34,889 nt of DNA, taken from Flavobacteriales bacterium (GTDB taxonomy: Bacteria > Bacteroidota > Bacteroidia > Flavobacteriales > Schleiferiaceae). The notes below the pieces were generated by a model that ran no database searches, had not been told where the DNA came from, and saw only the letters and a program-made list of their open reading frames with translations. Where the stretch lies: the NCBI GenBank assembly GCA_007693635.1, contig REDE01000069.1:1-34889 (forward strand), in the 5' to 3' direction. Made by a program: the position numbers and the translations under genes. Positions 17,401 through 24,508 of this stretch are shown piece by piece. Numbering within the stretch: the stretch's first letter is position 1; each line of letters starts with the position of its first letter.

Positions 17401-19304
17401 CCGGAAAATACTCCCTGGTCGATACTACTGCGAATGTAAATGCTGTCAATAAGCTGGTTTTGGAAGACGAGCTTTTGAATGTCGAAATTGAAAGTCGTGT
17501 TTTTTTGCCAGTCAGGGTAAACGCTGAGGTAAAATGGGCCTTTTAGTTGCGGTATATTTTCGGCGATTTCTCCGATGTCTAAGAGACCATTTATGGTGAA
17601 TTTTTCGCTGACTTGTTGAATGTTGAATTGTGTTGCGATGTTTTTGGCGTTTACCGATAATTTCGCATCGATGCTTTGGGGCGTGTACCTCCCGAAAGAA
17701 TTTATTTGAACGTATGTCTGCTGAATATCAATGTCATATTCGCGTTTTATACTCCGCCAGAAGTCACCATAAACCTTGAAATCCGAAATGTTCCATTTGA
17801 AATTCATGGTGGAGGTATCAGTTAATTGATTTCCACTGCCCTCAAGCTGAAGTACCAGGCCGTCTTCTTGTTGAAGGTAAAAGTGCTTAATGACGGCATT
17901 CTCAATACCAATTCCCTCGAGTTTGGTGTTCAGACCATACATTCTGGTACCAAGCCAGTTGGGAATCGAATCGACAAATTCTCCCGGAATTAGATTATTA
18001 GCTTCTATTTCTATACCCCAAATGGCGTGGTTCGAATTTTTGATGAGTTTTGATAAGCCCTCGTGTTTGACGTGAATTGAACATTTAATTTGCGCGCTTT
18101 CAATTTCTGTAAATAACTCGCTAAGAATTAGTTCTTGCTTGTTTCCGATAAGGTTAAATTGAACTTGGTGAATATTTGGCAGATCTTCCGCAATTAAGTT
18201 AAGCGATTTTTGTTGAATTCCAAATAGATTTTCCTCGTTGGGATGGTTCAGAAAAATGGAGTCAGCATGCCAGTCTAAGCGCTCTAGGTTTAGCAATGAC
18301 TGCTTGTTTTTTTCTACGACTACATCACTTGCGGAAAACTGAAATTGCGCTATCGTTATTTGCCAGTCGGGAAACTCAAAGTCCGCTTCAGTTTCAGATT
18401 GAATGCTTTGACTTTCGGCAGACTGTCCCGCTCCATCAGTTAATGCAATCATGGAGTTTAGTTCGAGTAGCCTCAATTCGTTTACAAAAATCCTTTTGTC
18501 TCCGAGGTTGAGTTCTTGAAGATTGATAATGAGATCTTCCCAACGAATATTGGCCGTCGTCTCTTTGTCTTGATAATGTAATTCCAGATTTTGAATGTTG
18601 AATTTATCAACTTTTATACGCAGATTGAGGTCAGAATCTTGGGTTGGTTCTTCGTCGTTTGTATTGTTTGTCGCTGTTCGTCTGTCGATTTTTATTCGAG
18701 GATCGGATATAAGCACATGAGAAACATCAATCGTATTGCCATCGATGATTTTTGGATGAATATATAGTTTTGAAAATTGCAGCGAATATGACGATGATTC
18801 GGCGTCGATGAAGCTTAGTTGCGTTTCCCCTAAGCGTATTTTATTCCACTGAATGCTCCAGTTTGAACCATCATTTGTGGTTGAAGTGTCGGATATTTCA
18901 GTAGATGAATCTGTATTGGGAATTAGAAATGAGAATGAGAATGTTTCTTCGTCAAATTGTTTTACTTCCGCCAGAAGTCCGTCGAGTGTTATGATGTGGA
19001 GAACGACATTTTTTCGAAGCAAAGGCAGGAAATCTACGCCGAGTTCTAAGTTGTCCCATTTCAATAAACTTTCATCGTCTGGCGTTAAAAGGCTTAAATT
19101 TTCAATTTTTAAGCTTAGTGCATAGGTGAGGTGAATTTTTCCTATTGAAATATTGCCGCCTGTTTTTTCGCTGTAGACTGTGGTCGCGTAGTTTATGATT
19201 TTCTGCTGAATAATGGGTATTCTCAACAGACTAATGAGCGCAAATAGAACGATAATGATGCTGAGAAAACCAATAATGAAGATTCGGATCAAACGTTTTC
19301 TCAT
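14454..19304 (-). CDS. tamB: TamB-family inner-membrane-anchored periplasmic protein
   Basis: A 1616-residue AsmA/TamB-like protein. One N-terminal membrane helix (IFIIGFLSIIIVLFALISLL, about 8-28) is followed by a very long region of alternating beta strands. That architecture forms a hydrophobic groove thought to bridge the envelope. The C-terminal DUF490/TamB domain is at about residues 1150-1616 (GSYNITEGVYRLNFFDLVQRNFKIARGSSIRWNGDP; VGKAFMDDRLRVEVGG). It partners with the outer-membrane protein TamL encoded immediately downstream in an overlapping frame. Members of this family have been implicated both in outer-membrane protein insertion and in phospholipid transport; which applies here is not visible. 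The start ATG at 19304 has a good promoter-like box upstream. Confidence 0.93.
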   Translation of the reverse strand: MRKRLIRIFIIGFLSIIIVLFALISLLRIPIIQQKIINYATTVYSEKTGGNISIGKIHLTYALSLKIENLSLLTPDDESLLKWDNLELGVDFLPLLRKNVVLHIITLDGLLAEVKQFDEETFSFSFLIPNTDSSTEISDTSTTNDGSNWSIQWNKIRLGETQLSFIDAESSSYSLQFSKLYIHPKIIDGNTIDVSHVLISDPRIKIDRRTATNNTNDEEPTQDSDLNLRIKVDKFNIQNLELHYQDKETTANIRWEDLIINLQELNLGDKRIFVNELRLLELNSMIALTDGAGQSAESQSIQSETEADFEFPDWQITIAQFQFSASDVVVEKNKQSLLNLERLDWHADSIFLNHPNEENLFGIQQKSLNLIAEDLPNIHQVQFNLIGNKQELILSELFTEIESAQIKCSIHVKHEGLSKLIKNSNHAIWGIEIEANNLIPGEFVDSIPNWLGTRMYGLNTKLEGIGIENAVIKHFYLQQEDGLVLQLEGSGNQLTDTSTMNFKWNISDFKVYGDFWRSIKREYDIDIQQTYVQINSFGRYTPQSIDAKLSVNAKNIATQFNIQQVSEKFTINGLLDIGEIAENIPQLKGPFYLSVYPDWQKNTTFNFDIQKLVFQNQLIDSIYIRSSIDQGVFSGEIQALHPQANFTLNTNAELPGDYFEDASGQFHLQIKHFESSYFGLSSNYLRSSGNVRGALEFANDSNFSVNIYSDSLSIREENRSWEYNNLQLKVANNDSNSNALIDLQDFQATYSANQNFNGVRRELESYVYSLLDSLPEDSSAKPIEINLVISLHTGFISSFINKDIQLGEDSLLFDLYYSNQGNSEFRGQLRCGSLKTQTAGLSNAGIFMEGQKGRAELNLRLDSIFAQEYHIGDILINAGIDQGNLSLLVRNTKEDDIYLNLENQITISSQKLGWHISPDSLILAGNKWSILAGNHLHWENNFLQAKDWTLQFEDKEISIETKDKKDDIETDFYLTNFEIGGISGIFDDENPPVTGSIDGIIHWAQKGGVFGRVRIDKLEVLENPIANIDIIAQRNKAGLFDLDVEANGPNLSFTIDGQYYTDYLNLNLQLIRLDLALLETFGGAIISNTRGHIALQANINQQNADLRYKGSLQFKDAGFIINALRAPFTLSNEEISLVDKSIQFRQFTLRDGDNNQLQVNGNVDLQNILRPEFALQIDAPVFRLLQSTREDNDLFFGDLLISAKIDIKGNTLVPIVRAETKFLKGTKVNFIVPESEANMLNRKSVVEIIDRSIPDSVRNQRQEIYLESGMELLAAIKADPQTTFRIIIDERAGDMLEITGGADLEFSLDPSGNMGLTGSYNITEGVYRLNFFDLVQRNFKIARGSSIRWNGDPLLASLDLQAIYALRTSPLELMIPQVGPNRDVQLPYRRDQPFEVQLNIKGELLQPEISFGLDMPENARGAVNGSIYNRIVQMREDENELNQQTFALIVLNQFVPTGQGGPGPGASELARSSASRMLSQQLNQLSDRFVKGIDLEVGLDSYTDHAAGEDRTDLNLRVGKAFMDDRLRVEVGGQFDVEGQKAAQGADQFMGDVSIEYQITEDGRYRLKAFRRNEWQGAVEGQIITTGASVLFKREFSTFSELIKYLLYKNEEDETK

Positions 19305-19358
19305 GGATTTTGCGCGCCGTGATGAGATGCTCTTTTTATTAGAATATTAGACGTGCAA

Positions 19359-19366
19359 CAAAGGTA
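19359..19366 (-). promoter_or_regulatory. Putative -7 box of the tamB-tamL operon
   Basis: Minus-strand TACCTTTG matches TAnnTTTG exactly, about 54 nt before the tamB ATG. No convincing -33 TTG is found at the expected distance. It lies just before the end of the small membrane protein gene at 19398, implying a separate transcript for tamB. Confidence 0.45.
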
Positions 19367-19397
19367 CTCCAATTTTTCTAAACTCTCAGGTTTTCCT

Positions 19398-19721
19398 TCA
19401 CTGCTCGTGGGTTTCGGGTTCCTCGGATAGTAAAAACTTAAACCAAAAAATGGGAAGTATCACGACATGTCCAAAAAACAGCAAGATCGTCCAAAGGGTT
19501 TTTTTGTTTGTAGGGATTTGCGAGGTGTTGAATATGAAAACCACGTAGTAAGATATGAGGCTAATCATGATCAAAACTACCCAGACGAGCCACTGAAACA
19601 TGGTCTCCAAGGCCACAATCACATCTGGGTAATTGAATAGATTTACGGCTAAAAATATAGTGTAGATTAAAGGGATCAGAGTAAATGGTCCGATTAACAA
19701 GTGGATAATTTTTTTGCTCAT
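19398..19721 (-). CDS. Small integral membrane protein of unknown function
   Basis: A 107-residue protein with about three to four hydrophobic helices (LIGPFTLIPLIYTIFLAVNLF; LVWVVLIMISLISYYVVFIF; TLWTILLFFGHVVILPIFWFKFLL) and a hydrophilic acidic tail SEEPETHEQ. No motif identifies a function. It is transcribed divergently from korB; a perfect -7 box (TATATTTG) lies 36 nt before its ATG. It could form the first gene of a transcript continuing into tamB, but tamB appears to have its own promoter. Confidence 0.75.
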   Translation of the reverse strand: MSKKIIHLLIGPFTLIPLIYTIFLAVNLFNYPDVIVALETMFQWLVWVVLIMISLISYYVVFIFNTSQIPTNKKTLWTILLFFGHVVILPIFWFKFLLSEEPETHEQ

Positions 19722-19757
19722 AATAGGTTGTGGTTTGGTTGGCTTAGTTTACTTCGT

Positions 19758-19765
19758 CAAATATA
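19758..19765 (-). promoter_or_regulatory. Putative -7 box of the small membrane protein gene
   Basis: Minus-strand TATATTTG, an exact TAnnTTTG match, 36 nt upstream of the ATG at 19721. The -33 element is weak. It is divergent from the korB promoter-like box at 19834. Confidence 0.4.
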
Positions 19766-19833
19766 GAAATTTGCTGCATAGCTAACACATTTTTTTTGAG
19801 GTTAAAAGGATGTTATCCGAAATATTTGTATTG

Positions 19834-19841
19834 TACCTTCG
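19834..19841 (+). promoter_or_regulatory. Putative -7 box of the korB-helicase unit
   Basis: TACCTTCG is one mismatch from TAnnTTTG and 18 nt before the korB ATG at 19860. No good TTTG is present at the usual -33 distance. Confidence 0.35.
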
Positions 19842-19859
19842 TGGCCAAATTGCAAGAAT

Positions 19860-20861
19860 ATGTTAAAGGCAGCGGATTATGCCAGTGATCAGGATGTTCG
19901 TTGGTGCCCGGGGTGCGGTGATTACTCGATTTTAAAGCAGGTTCAATCGGTGCTAGCTGAGCTAGAAGCCGCGCGGGAAAATACGGTTTTTATTAGTGGG
20001 ATTGGTTGTAGTTCTCGTTTTCCATATTACTTAAATACCTACGGAATGCACGGTATTCACGGGCGAGCTACGGCTATTGCTTCGGGTCTTCGTGCTGTTC
20101 GGCCAGACCTTGATGTTTGGGTAATTACGGGCGATGGTGATGGACTTTCGATAGGCTTAGGACACTTGCTGCATGCTCTTCGTCGTAATTTGCGGTTTAA
20201 AATATTATTGTTTAACAACGAAATTTACGGACTTACGAAGGGTCAGTATTCGCCAACTACTCCTGAAGGCCACCGTACAAAGTCCTCTCCAATGGGGGTG
20301 ATTGATCATCCGTTTAATCCGGTTTCTTTGGCTTTGGGCGCGGAGGCTACATTTGTTGCGCGTACTATGGATAGAGATCCGGTGCACTTGAGGGAGATTC
20401 TCAAAGCAGCACACGAGCATGAAGGGTCTGCCTTGATCGAAATTTACCAGAACTGCAATGTTTTCAATGATGGAGCATTTGAGGTTTTTACGGATAAGAA
20501 GCTGAAAAGCGAATCTACGGTAATGTTAGAGGCGGGTAAGCCAATCGTTTTTGGCGCGAATAACGACAAGTTTTTAACTTACGACAATCATCAACTGAGT
20601 GTGGCTACAGCTGATTCTGGAGCCACGCCTATCATTCATAATCCTTCCGATATCGGTTTGGCGTGGAAGCTTAGCAAGCTTTTCGAGCGACCTTCCGACG
20701 CGATGGATTTTCCCAGGCCTTTTGGAGTTTTTTACACTGAGGTTCGCCCCACCTATGAGTATTTAATGCAAAATCAAATCGATGAAGCCATCAAAAAAAG
20801 AGGCGCACCTGATTTGGACGACCTTCTTCAAGGTGATACCTGGTGGGAGGTGAAATCTTAA
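19860..20861 (+). CDS. korB: 2-oxoacid:ferredoxin oxidoreductase, beta subunit (KorB-like)
   Basis: A 333-residue thiamine-diphosphate-binding subunit of the 2-oxoacid (probably 2-oxoglutarate) ferredoxin oxidoreductase family. It shows the [4Fe-4S] ligands WCPGCG (Cys16, Cys19), GIGCSS (Cys50) and QNCNVFNDG (Cys199). The TPP/Mg motif GDGDGLSIGLGHLLHALRRN runs into LLFNNEIYGLTKGQ at 91-129. Such beta subunits need an alpha subunit for pyrimidine-side binding of TPP and for CoA or electron handling. No alpha gene is next to it in the window: upstream is a divergent small membrane protein, downstream a DEAD-box helicase. It coexists with the NAD-linked sucAB complex 5 kb away. Confidence 0.93.
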   Translation: MLKAADYASDQDVRWCPGCGDYSILKQVQSVLAELEAARENTVFISGIGCSSRFPYYLNTYGMHGIHGRATAIASGLRAVRPDLDVWVITGDGDGLSIGLGHLLHALRRNLRFKILLFNNEIYGLTKGQYSPTTPEGHRTKSSPMGVIDHPFNPVSLALGAEATFVARTMDRDPVHLREILKAAHEHEGSALIEIYQNCNVFNDGAFEVFTDKKLKSESTVMLEAGKPIVFGANNDKFLTYDNHQLSVATADSGATPIIHNPSDIGLAWKLSKLFERPSDAMDFPRPFGVFYTEVRPTYEYLMQNQIDEAIKKRGAPDLDDLLQGDTWWEVKS

Positions 20862-20872
20862 CAACAACATTT

Positions 20873-22156
20873 ATGAATATACACGATTTAAATTTATCGC
20901 CTTCATTGAGCGAAGGACTCGACGCTATGCGCTTTGAAAAGGCCACACCGATTCAAGAGCAAGCAATCCCAGTCATTCGGGGGGGAAAAGATCTTATCGC
21001 ATGCGCTCAGACGGGAACGGGTAAAACGGCTGCATACCTCATTCCGGTTATTGATAAAATGGTTCGCGAGAATAAACGCGGTCAAACCAAAGCATTGGTT
21101 TTAGTTCCTACTCGCGAATTGGCTTTGCAGGTGGATCAATCGGTGGAGGCTTTATCGTATTTCACCGAAATTGGATCTATCGCGGTTTTTGGCGGGGGTG
21201 ATGGAGTCGATTTTGAGCGTCAACGCCGAGCGATGGATAATGGAGCTGAGGTGGTCGTTGCAACGCCCGGTCGCTTGATATCTATTTTAAAGGCTTCATC
21301 AAAAGGGAAGTACTTTTCGCATCTTGAATATCTCATTCTCGATGAGGCAGACCGTATGCTCGATATGGGATTTCATCAAGATATCCTAACAATCATTAGC
21401 TTTTTGCCAAATGAACGCCAGAACCTACTGTTTTCGGCTACAATGCCTCCCAATATTCGGAAGCTGGCAAAGGAGATTATGCATAATCCTTCAGAAATAA
21501 GTTTATCTATCGCCAAGCCAGCTGAAAAAATTAAGCAGTCGGCATACGCTGTATTACCCGAACAGAAGGATAAACTACTGGATACCTTATTGTCAAATAC
21601 GCAGTACCAGAGCATAATTATTTTTTGCTCTACAAAATCTTCCACCTCTAAATTGGGGAGTCGGATGAAGAAAAAGGGCTATTCCGTTGCTTCTTTTTCT
21701 TCAGATATTGAACAAGGTGATCGTGAGCGAATCATGCTCGACTTTAAGAGTCGTATGCTGAATATGCTTGTGGGAACAGATATTCTCGCCCGCGGAATTG
21801 ATGTCGATGGTATTGAATTGGTTGTCAATTACGACCTTCCGTCAGATGCAGACGACTATGTGCACCGTATTGGCCGAACAGCCCGAGCTGAACGCGATGG
21901 CACCGCGATTACTTTTGTGGAGCCGCGTGACATGCGAAAATTTTCACGAATTTACGATATGGTTGATAAGCGGATTGCGCTGGAGACTGTCCCTTCGGAA
22001 ATCGGTGAAGCCATAGAGTTCCGTCTGGACGAAAAGCGCGGACCTTCAAATGGAAAGAGCTCATCGAGCAATAACCGCCGTTTTAGCGGACCTAAATCGA
22101 ATCGTTCTCAAAATAAAAAACGACCACCGAGTGCCGATGGTCGTTCAAATTCTTAG
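20873..22156 (+). CDS. DEAD-box ATP-dependent RNA helicase (RhlE-like)
   Basis: A 427-residue helicase with all core motifs in order: Q motif ATPIQEQAIP, motif I AQTGTGKT, Ia PTRELA, Ib TPGR, II DEAD, III SAT, IV IIFCST, V ARGIDVDGIELVVNYDLP and VI HRIGRTARA. A short basic, Ser/Asn/Arg-rich tail follows, likely for RNA contact. It remodels RNA, for example in ribosome assembly or mRNA turnover at low temperature. ATG 20873 lies 11 bp after korB; the ORF-track GTG at 20843 sits inside korB and is unlikely. The codons for the last dozen residues also form a hairpin that fits a terminator for the opposite strand. Confidence 0.95.
   Translation: MNIHDLNLSPSLSEGLDAMRFEKATPIQEQAIPVIRGGKDLIACAQTGTGKTAAYLIPVIDKMVRENKRGQTKALVLVPTRELALQVDQSVEALSYFTEIGSIAVFGGGDGVDFERQRRAMDNGAEVVVATPGRLISILKASSKGKYFSHLEYLILDEADRMLDMGFHQDILTIISFLPNERQNLLFSATMPPNIRKLAKEIMHNPSEISLSIAKPAEKIKQSAYAVLPEQKDKLLDTLLSNTQYQSIIIFCSTKSSTSKLGSRMKKKGYSVASFSSDIEQGDRERIMLDFKSRMLNMLVGTDILARGIDVDGIELVVNYDLPSDADDYVHRIGRTARAERDGTAITFVEPRDMRKFSRIYDMVDKRIALETVPSEIGEAIEFRLDEKRGPSNGKSSSSNNRRFSGPKSNRSQNKKRPPSADGRSNS
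22111..22145 (-). terminator. Terminator of the minus-strand operon, inside the helicase coding end
   Basis: AACGACCA (22119-22126), an 11-nt loop and TGGTCGTT (22138-22145) form an 8-bp stem. On the minus strand it is followed by UUUUUUAUUU. It lies 24 nt beyond the stop of the outer-membrane protein gene at 22170 and is embedded in the codons for the helicase tail (around KKRPPSADGRS). Confidence 0.7.
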
Positions 22157-22169
22157 AAATCAGATTTTA

Positions 22170-22661
22170 CTAGAAGTAAAAGCGAATAGCTAGCGAAGAG
22201 GTGGTCCCAAAGTAGGTGTAGTCTTTGGTGCTAAGGCCAATAACAGGACTTACATCTAGGGCGAAAACTAAGGGGAATGAGGGCAAGGTATATTCAAGTC
22301 CAAGCACACCATTGATTCCGATATCCAAAGCTCCTTCAACGTATGCGTTACTCCCACCGGCTCTCCATCCGTTTCCGTAACGGCCAAAGCGACTATTGGA
22401 GATGTGGAAATGCCCACCAAAACCGTAATACCAGTTGAGATTGGATACACCAAAGGCTTGATTGTGGATTTGGTAAAGTCCGGTTAGTCCAATCCCGTTG
22501 CCGAGGTGTAAAATTCCCTCAATAGCGTTTTGACTGGAAACAAATTTTTTGTAAGTAACTCCGCTAGGTAAACCAAACCGTAAACCAATGGCTTGATCGT
22601 ACTGGGCTTTGGCGCCTAAGCTCATGATAATTAGGCTAAGTAAAAGGACTGTCTTTTTCAT
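22170..22661 (-). CDS. Small outer-membrane beta-barrel-like protein
   Basis: A 163-residue protein with a signal peptide (MKKTVLLLSLIIMSLGAKA, cleavage before QYDQ) and a mature part of glycine- and aromatic-rich alternating strands, ending SSLAIRFYF. The terminal aromatic residue and strand pattern are typical of small outer-membrane barrels. No specific function can be read. Its ATG overlaps the folC stop by 4 nt (ATGA), indicating translational coupling, although a functional link to folate synthesis is not obvious. It ends 13 bp from the convergent helicase gene. Confidence 0.82.
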   Translation of the reverse strand: MKKTVLLLSLIIMSLGAKAQYDQAIGLRFGLPSGVTYKKFVSSQNAIEGILHLGNGIGLTGLYQIHNQAFGVSNLNWYYGFGGHFHISNSRFGRYGNGWRAGGSNAYVEGALDIGINGVLGLEYTLPSFPLVFALDVSPVIGLSTKDYTYFGTTSSLAIRFYF

Positions 22662-23932
22662 GTTGTCTGTGTATTGATTTGTTTAAAGGTACGGAATGTT
22701 TTTGTTTTTGGCAAATATTTGTTTTTAATAAATTCGCCCACGGTAAATGTGCTCCCGCCTATAAAAACACAGTCGTTAGATTTTGCCTCCATCCAAGCAG
22801 TATAAAATGCGCTGTCGACTGTATTGAATCGTTCAGCTTCAAAACCTTGATTTTTTAATTTTTCAAAGAGTTTGATGGGTTCTAACGCTCGAGGAATGTC
22901 GGGGGCGCAGCAGTAATATTTTGCTTTTTTGGGTAATAATGAAATGATGTTCTCTAGATCTTTGTCGGCAACAACACCAATTACAAAGTGGATTTTTTGC
23001 ACGTATAGACTCTCTAGTTGTTTGCTTATATACTGTATGCCTGATTCATTGTGTGCTGTGTCAGCAATGATGAGGGGGTTTTGACCCAAGACTTCCCATC
23101 TTCCGCGAAGTCCAGTTTGCCTTTTCACCTCCATTAATGCTTTTTTAATGGTTTCTTCCTGGATATCAAACGGTAATAATTTTAAAATACGAGCAAGGGT
23201 TCGCAAATTATTTTTCTGATAATCACCGCCTAAATCGGTTTTCCATGTGTTTGGTGCGTCAGTGTCGGCTTTGTGAAGGTGTGCGCCTTTTTCAAGACAG
23301 ATTCTTTCAAATACGGGTAAAATTTCTTCATCGTATTCTCCTATCACTAGGGCGGTATTGTATTTGGCTATTCCAGCTTTTTCTGCGGCTATTAGTGCTC
23401 TGGTGTTTCCGAGATATTGGGTATGGTCTAGACTAATATTTGTAATGGCAGCAAGCAGAGGTTTAATGATGTTTGTTGCGTCGAGTCTGCCGCCCATTCC
23501 GACCTCGATAATGGCAACATCTACTTTTTCTTTGGCAAAGTAATCAAAAGCCATTGCAACGCCAATTTCAAAGAAGCTTGGTTGGTCTTGTAGGTCTATG
23601 TTTCTAATGTGTGAAACAAAATCAACGACGGATTCCTCGGGAATCATGTTTCCGTTTACGCGTATTCTTTCGCGGAAATCAACTAGATGCGGACTGGTGT
23701 ATAGCCCAGTTTTTAAGCCGTGAGCTTGAAGTACACTTGCCAGCATGTGGCTCACTGAACCCTTGCCGTTGGTGCCGCCAATATGAATACTTGGGAAAGA
23801 ATCTTGCGGATTCTTGAGGATTTCACAAAGCTTTTCAATGCGCTCTAGTCCAGGCTTAAAGGCTGTTTTGCCTTGAAGTTGGAACATGGGAAGTTGCTCA
23901 AACAGCCAACGGCTTGCCTCAGCGTAGGTCAT
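22658..23932 (-). CDS. folC: Bifunctional folylpolyglutamate/dihydrofolate synthase
   Basis: A 424-residue Mur-ligase-family enzyme that adds glutamate to dihydropteroate and to folates. The P-loop is HIGGTNGKGSVSHMLASVL at about 50-68. The folC signature follows (GLYTSPHLVDFRERIRVNG), then the central ligase motif VDVAIIEVGMGGRLDATNII, the SLDHTQYLG histidine motif and the C-terminal domain with IIADTAHNESGI. Length is normal. It follows the second Cys-rich lipoprotein gene with a 35-bp gap and overlaps the outer-membrane protein gene downstream. Confidence 0.96.
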   Translation of the reverse strand: MTYAEASRWLFEQLPMFQLQGKTAFKPGLERIEKLCEILKNPQDSFPSIHIGGTNGKGSVSHMLASVLQAHGLKTGLYTSPHLVDFRERIRVNGNMIPEESVVDFVSHIRNIDLQDQPSFFEIGVAMAFDYFAKEKVDVAIIEVGMGGRLDATNIIKPLLAAITNISLDHTQYLGNTRALIAAEKAGIAKYNTALVIGEYDEEILPVFERICLEKGAHLHKADTDAPNTWKTDLGGDYQKNNLRTLARILKLLPFDIQEETIKKALMEVKRQTGLRGRWEVLGQNPLIIADTAHNESGIQYISKQLESLYVQKIHFVIGVVADKDLENIISLLPKKAKYYCCAPDIPRALEPIKLFEKLKNQGFEAERFNTVDSAFYTAWMEAKSNDCVFIGGSTFTVGEFIKNKYLPKTKTFRTFKQINTQTT

Positions 23933-23967
23933 ATGGTTGAAGAATAAATAGCGTGGAAAGCTCTATT

Positions 23968-24258
23968 TTAATTCGTGCCTTGCGGAAACGATTCCAAACG
24001 ATCAGTACAGGTTGTTGTGGTCTGTACAAAGTTTACTATAGTATCATTGGGCTCTTCACCTGAGGCGTACACTCGGCTTACATCGTCGTAACTACTGCAG
24101 TTCTCATCTTCTTTTATGTAGATGATTTCGAAAAGCGGCTCTGGACGATTTTCAGCATTGGTAGTTATGATGCATCTACAGGCTTTTTCACTTTTGCAAG
24201 AGGTGTTGAAAATACCTAGAAACGAGATGAGGGCAATTAGTGGTAGTATGTTTTTCAT
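23968..24258 (-). CDS. Small Cys-patterned lipoprotein, paralogue of 25404-25670
   Basis: A 96-residue SPII lipoprotein (MKNILPLIALISFLGIFNTSC, lipid Cys21). It then has KACRC (Cys27 and Cys29), a conserved ENCSSYDD (Cys54 followed by acidic residues) and a later Cys84. The 88-residue protein at 25404-25670 has Cys21, Cys27, Cys29, Cys55-DD and Cys73, so the two are probably paralogues despite low overall identity. They flank a membrane protein with a CPYC thioredoxin-like domain. The four mature cysteines suggest two disulfides or a metal site. Function unknown; widespread short lipoproteins of this look exist in Bacteroidota. Confidence 0.82.
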   Translation of the reverse strand: MKNILPLIALISFLGIFNTSCKSEKACRCIITTNAENRPEPLFEIIYIKEDENCSSYDDVSRVYASGEEPNDTIVNFVQTTTTCTDRLESFPQGTN

Positions 24259-24433
24259 TGGTTCAAAAATTATTTTAAGCGGAATAATGAAACCTATTCA
24301 ATTCAACAGTTGCGTTGAAATAGTTTGGTTGAGCGTATTTTTCTCAAGTGAGTTACATTATCAGTGGCTTATGTTTATGGTTTTCAGTTGTCGACTAAGC
24401 TTTTAGTAATTTGTGTTTTGATGATTCAAGGTA

Positions 24434-24466
24434 CAAATATACATTTTTTGTTTTGCAATTCACAAA
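24434..24466 (-). promoter_or_regulatory. Putative promoter of the lipoprotein-folC segment
   Basis: On the minus strand TTTG (24466-24463), a 21-nt spacer, then TATATTTG (24441-24434), an exact match. The leader to the ATG at 24258 would be about 170 nt. The intergenic region 24259-24508 otherwise shows no gene. Confidence 0.45.
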
Positions 24467-24508
24467 AAACTTTCTTTTGCTCAAGCCTTAATCGTTTTGT
24501 TTTTTCGA

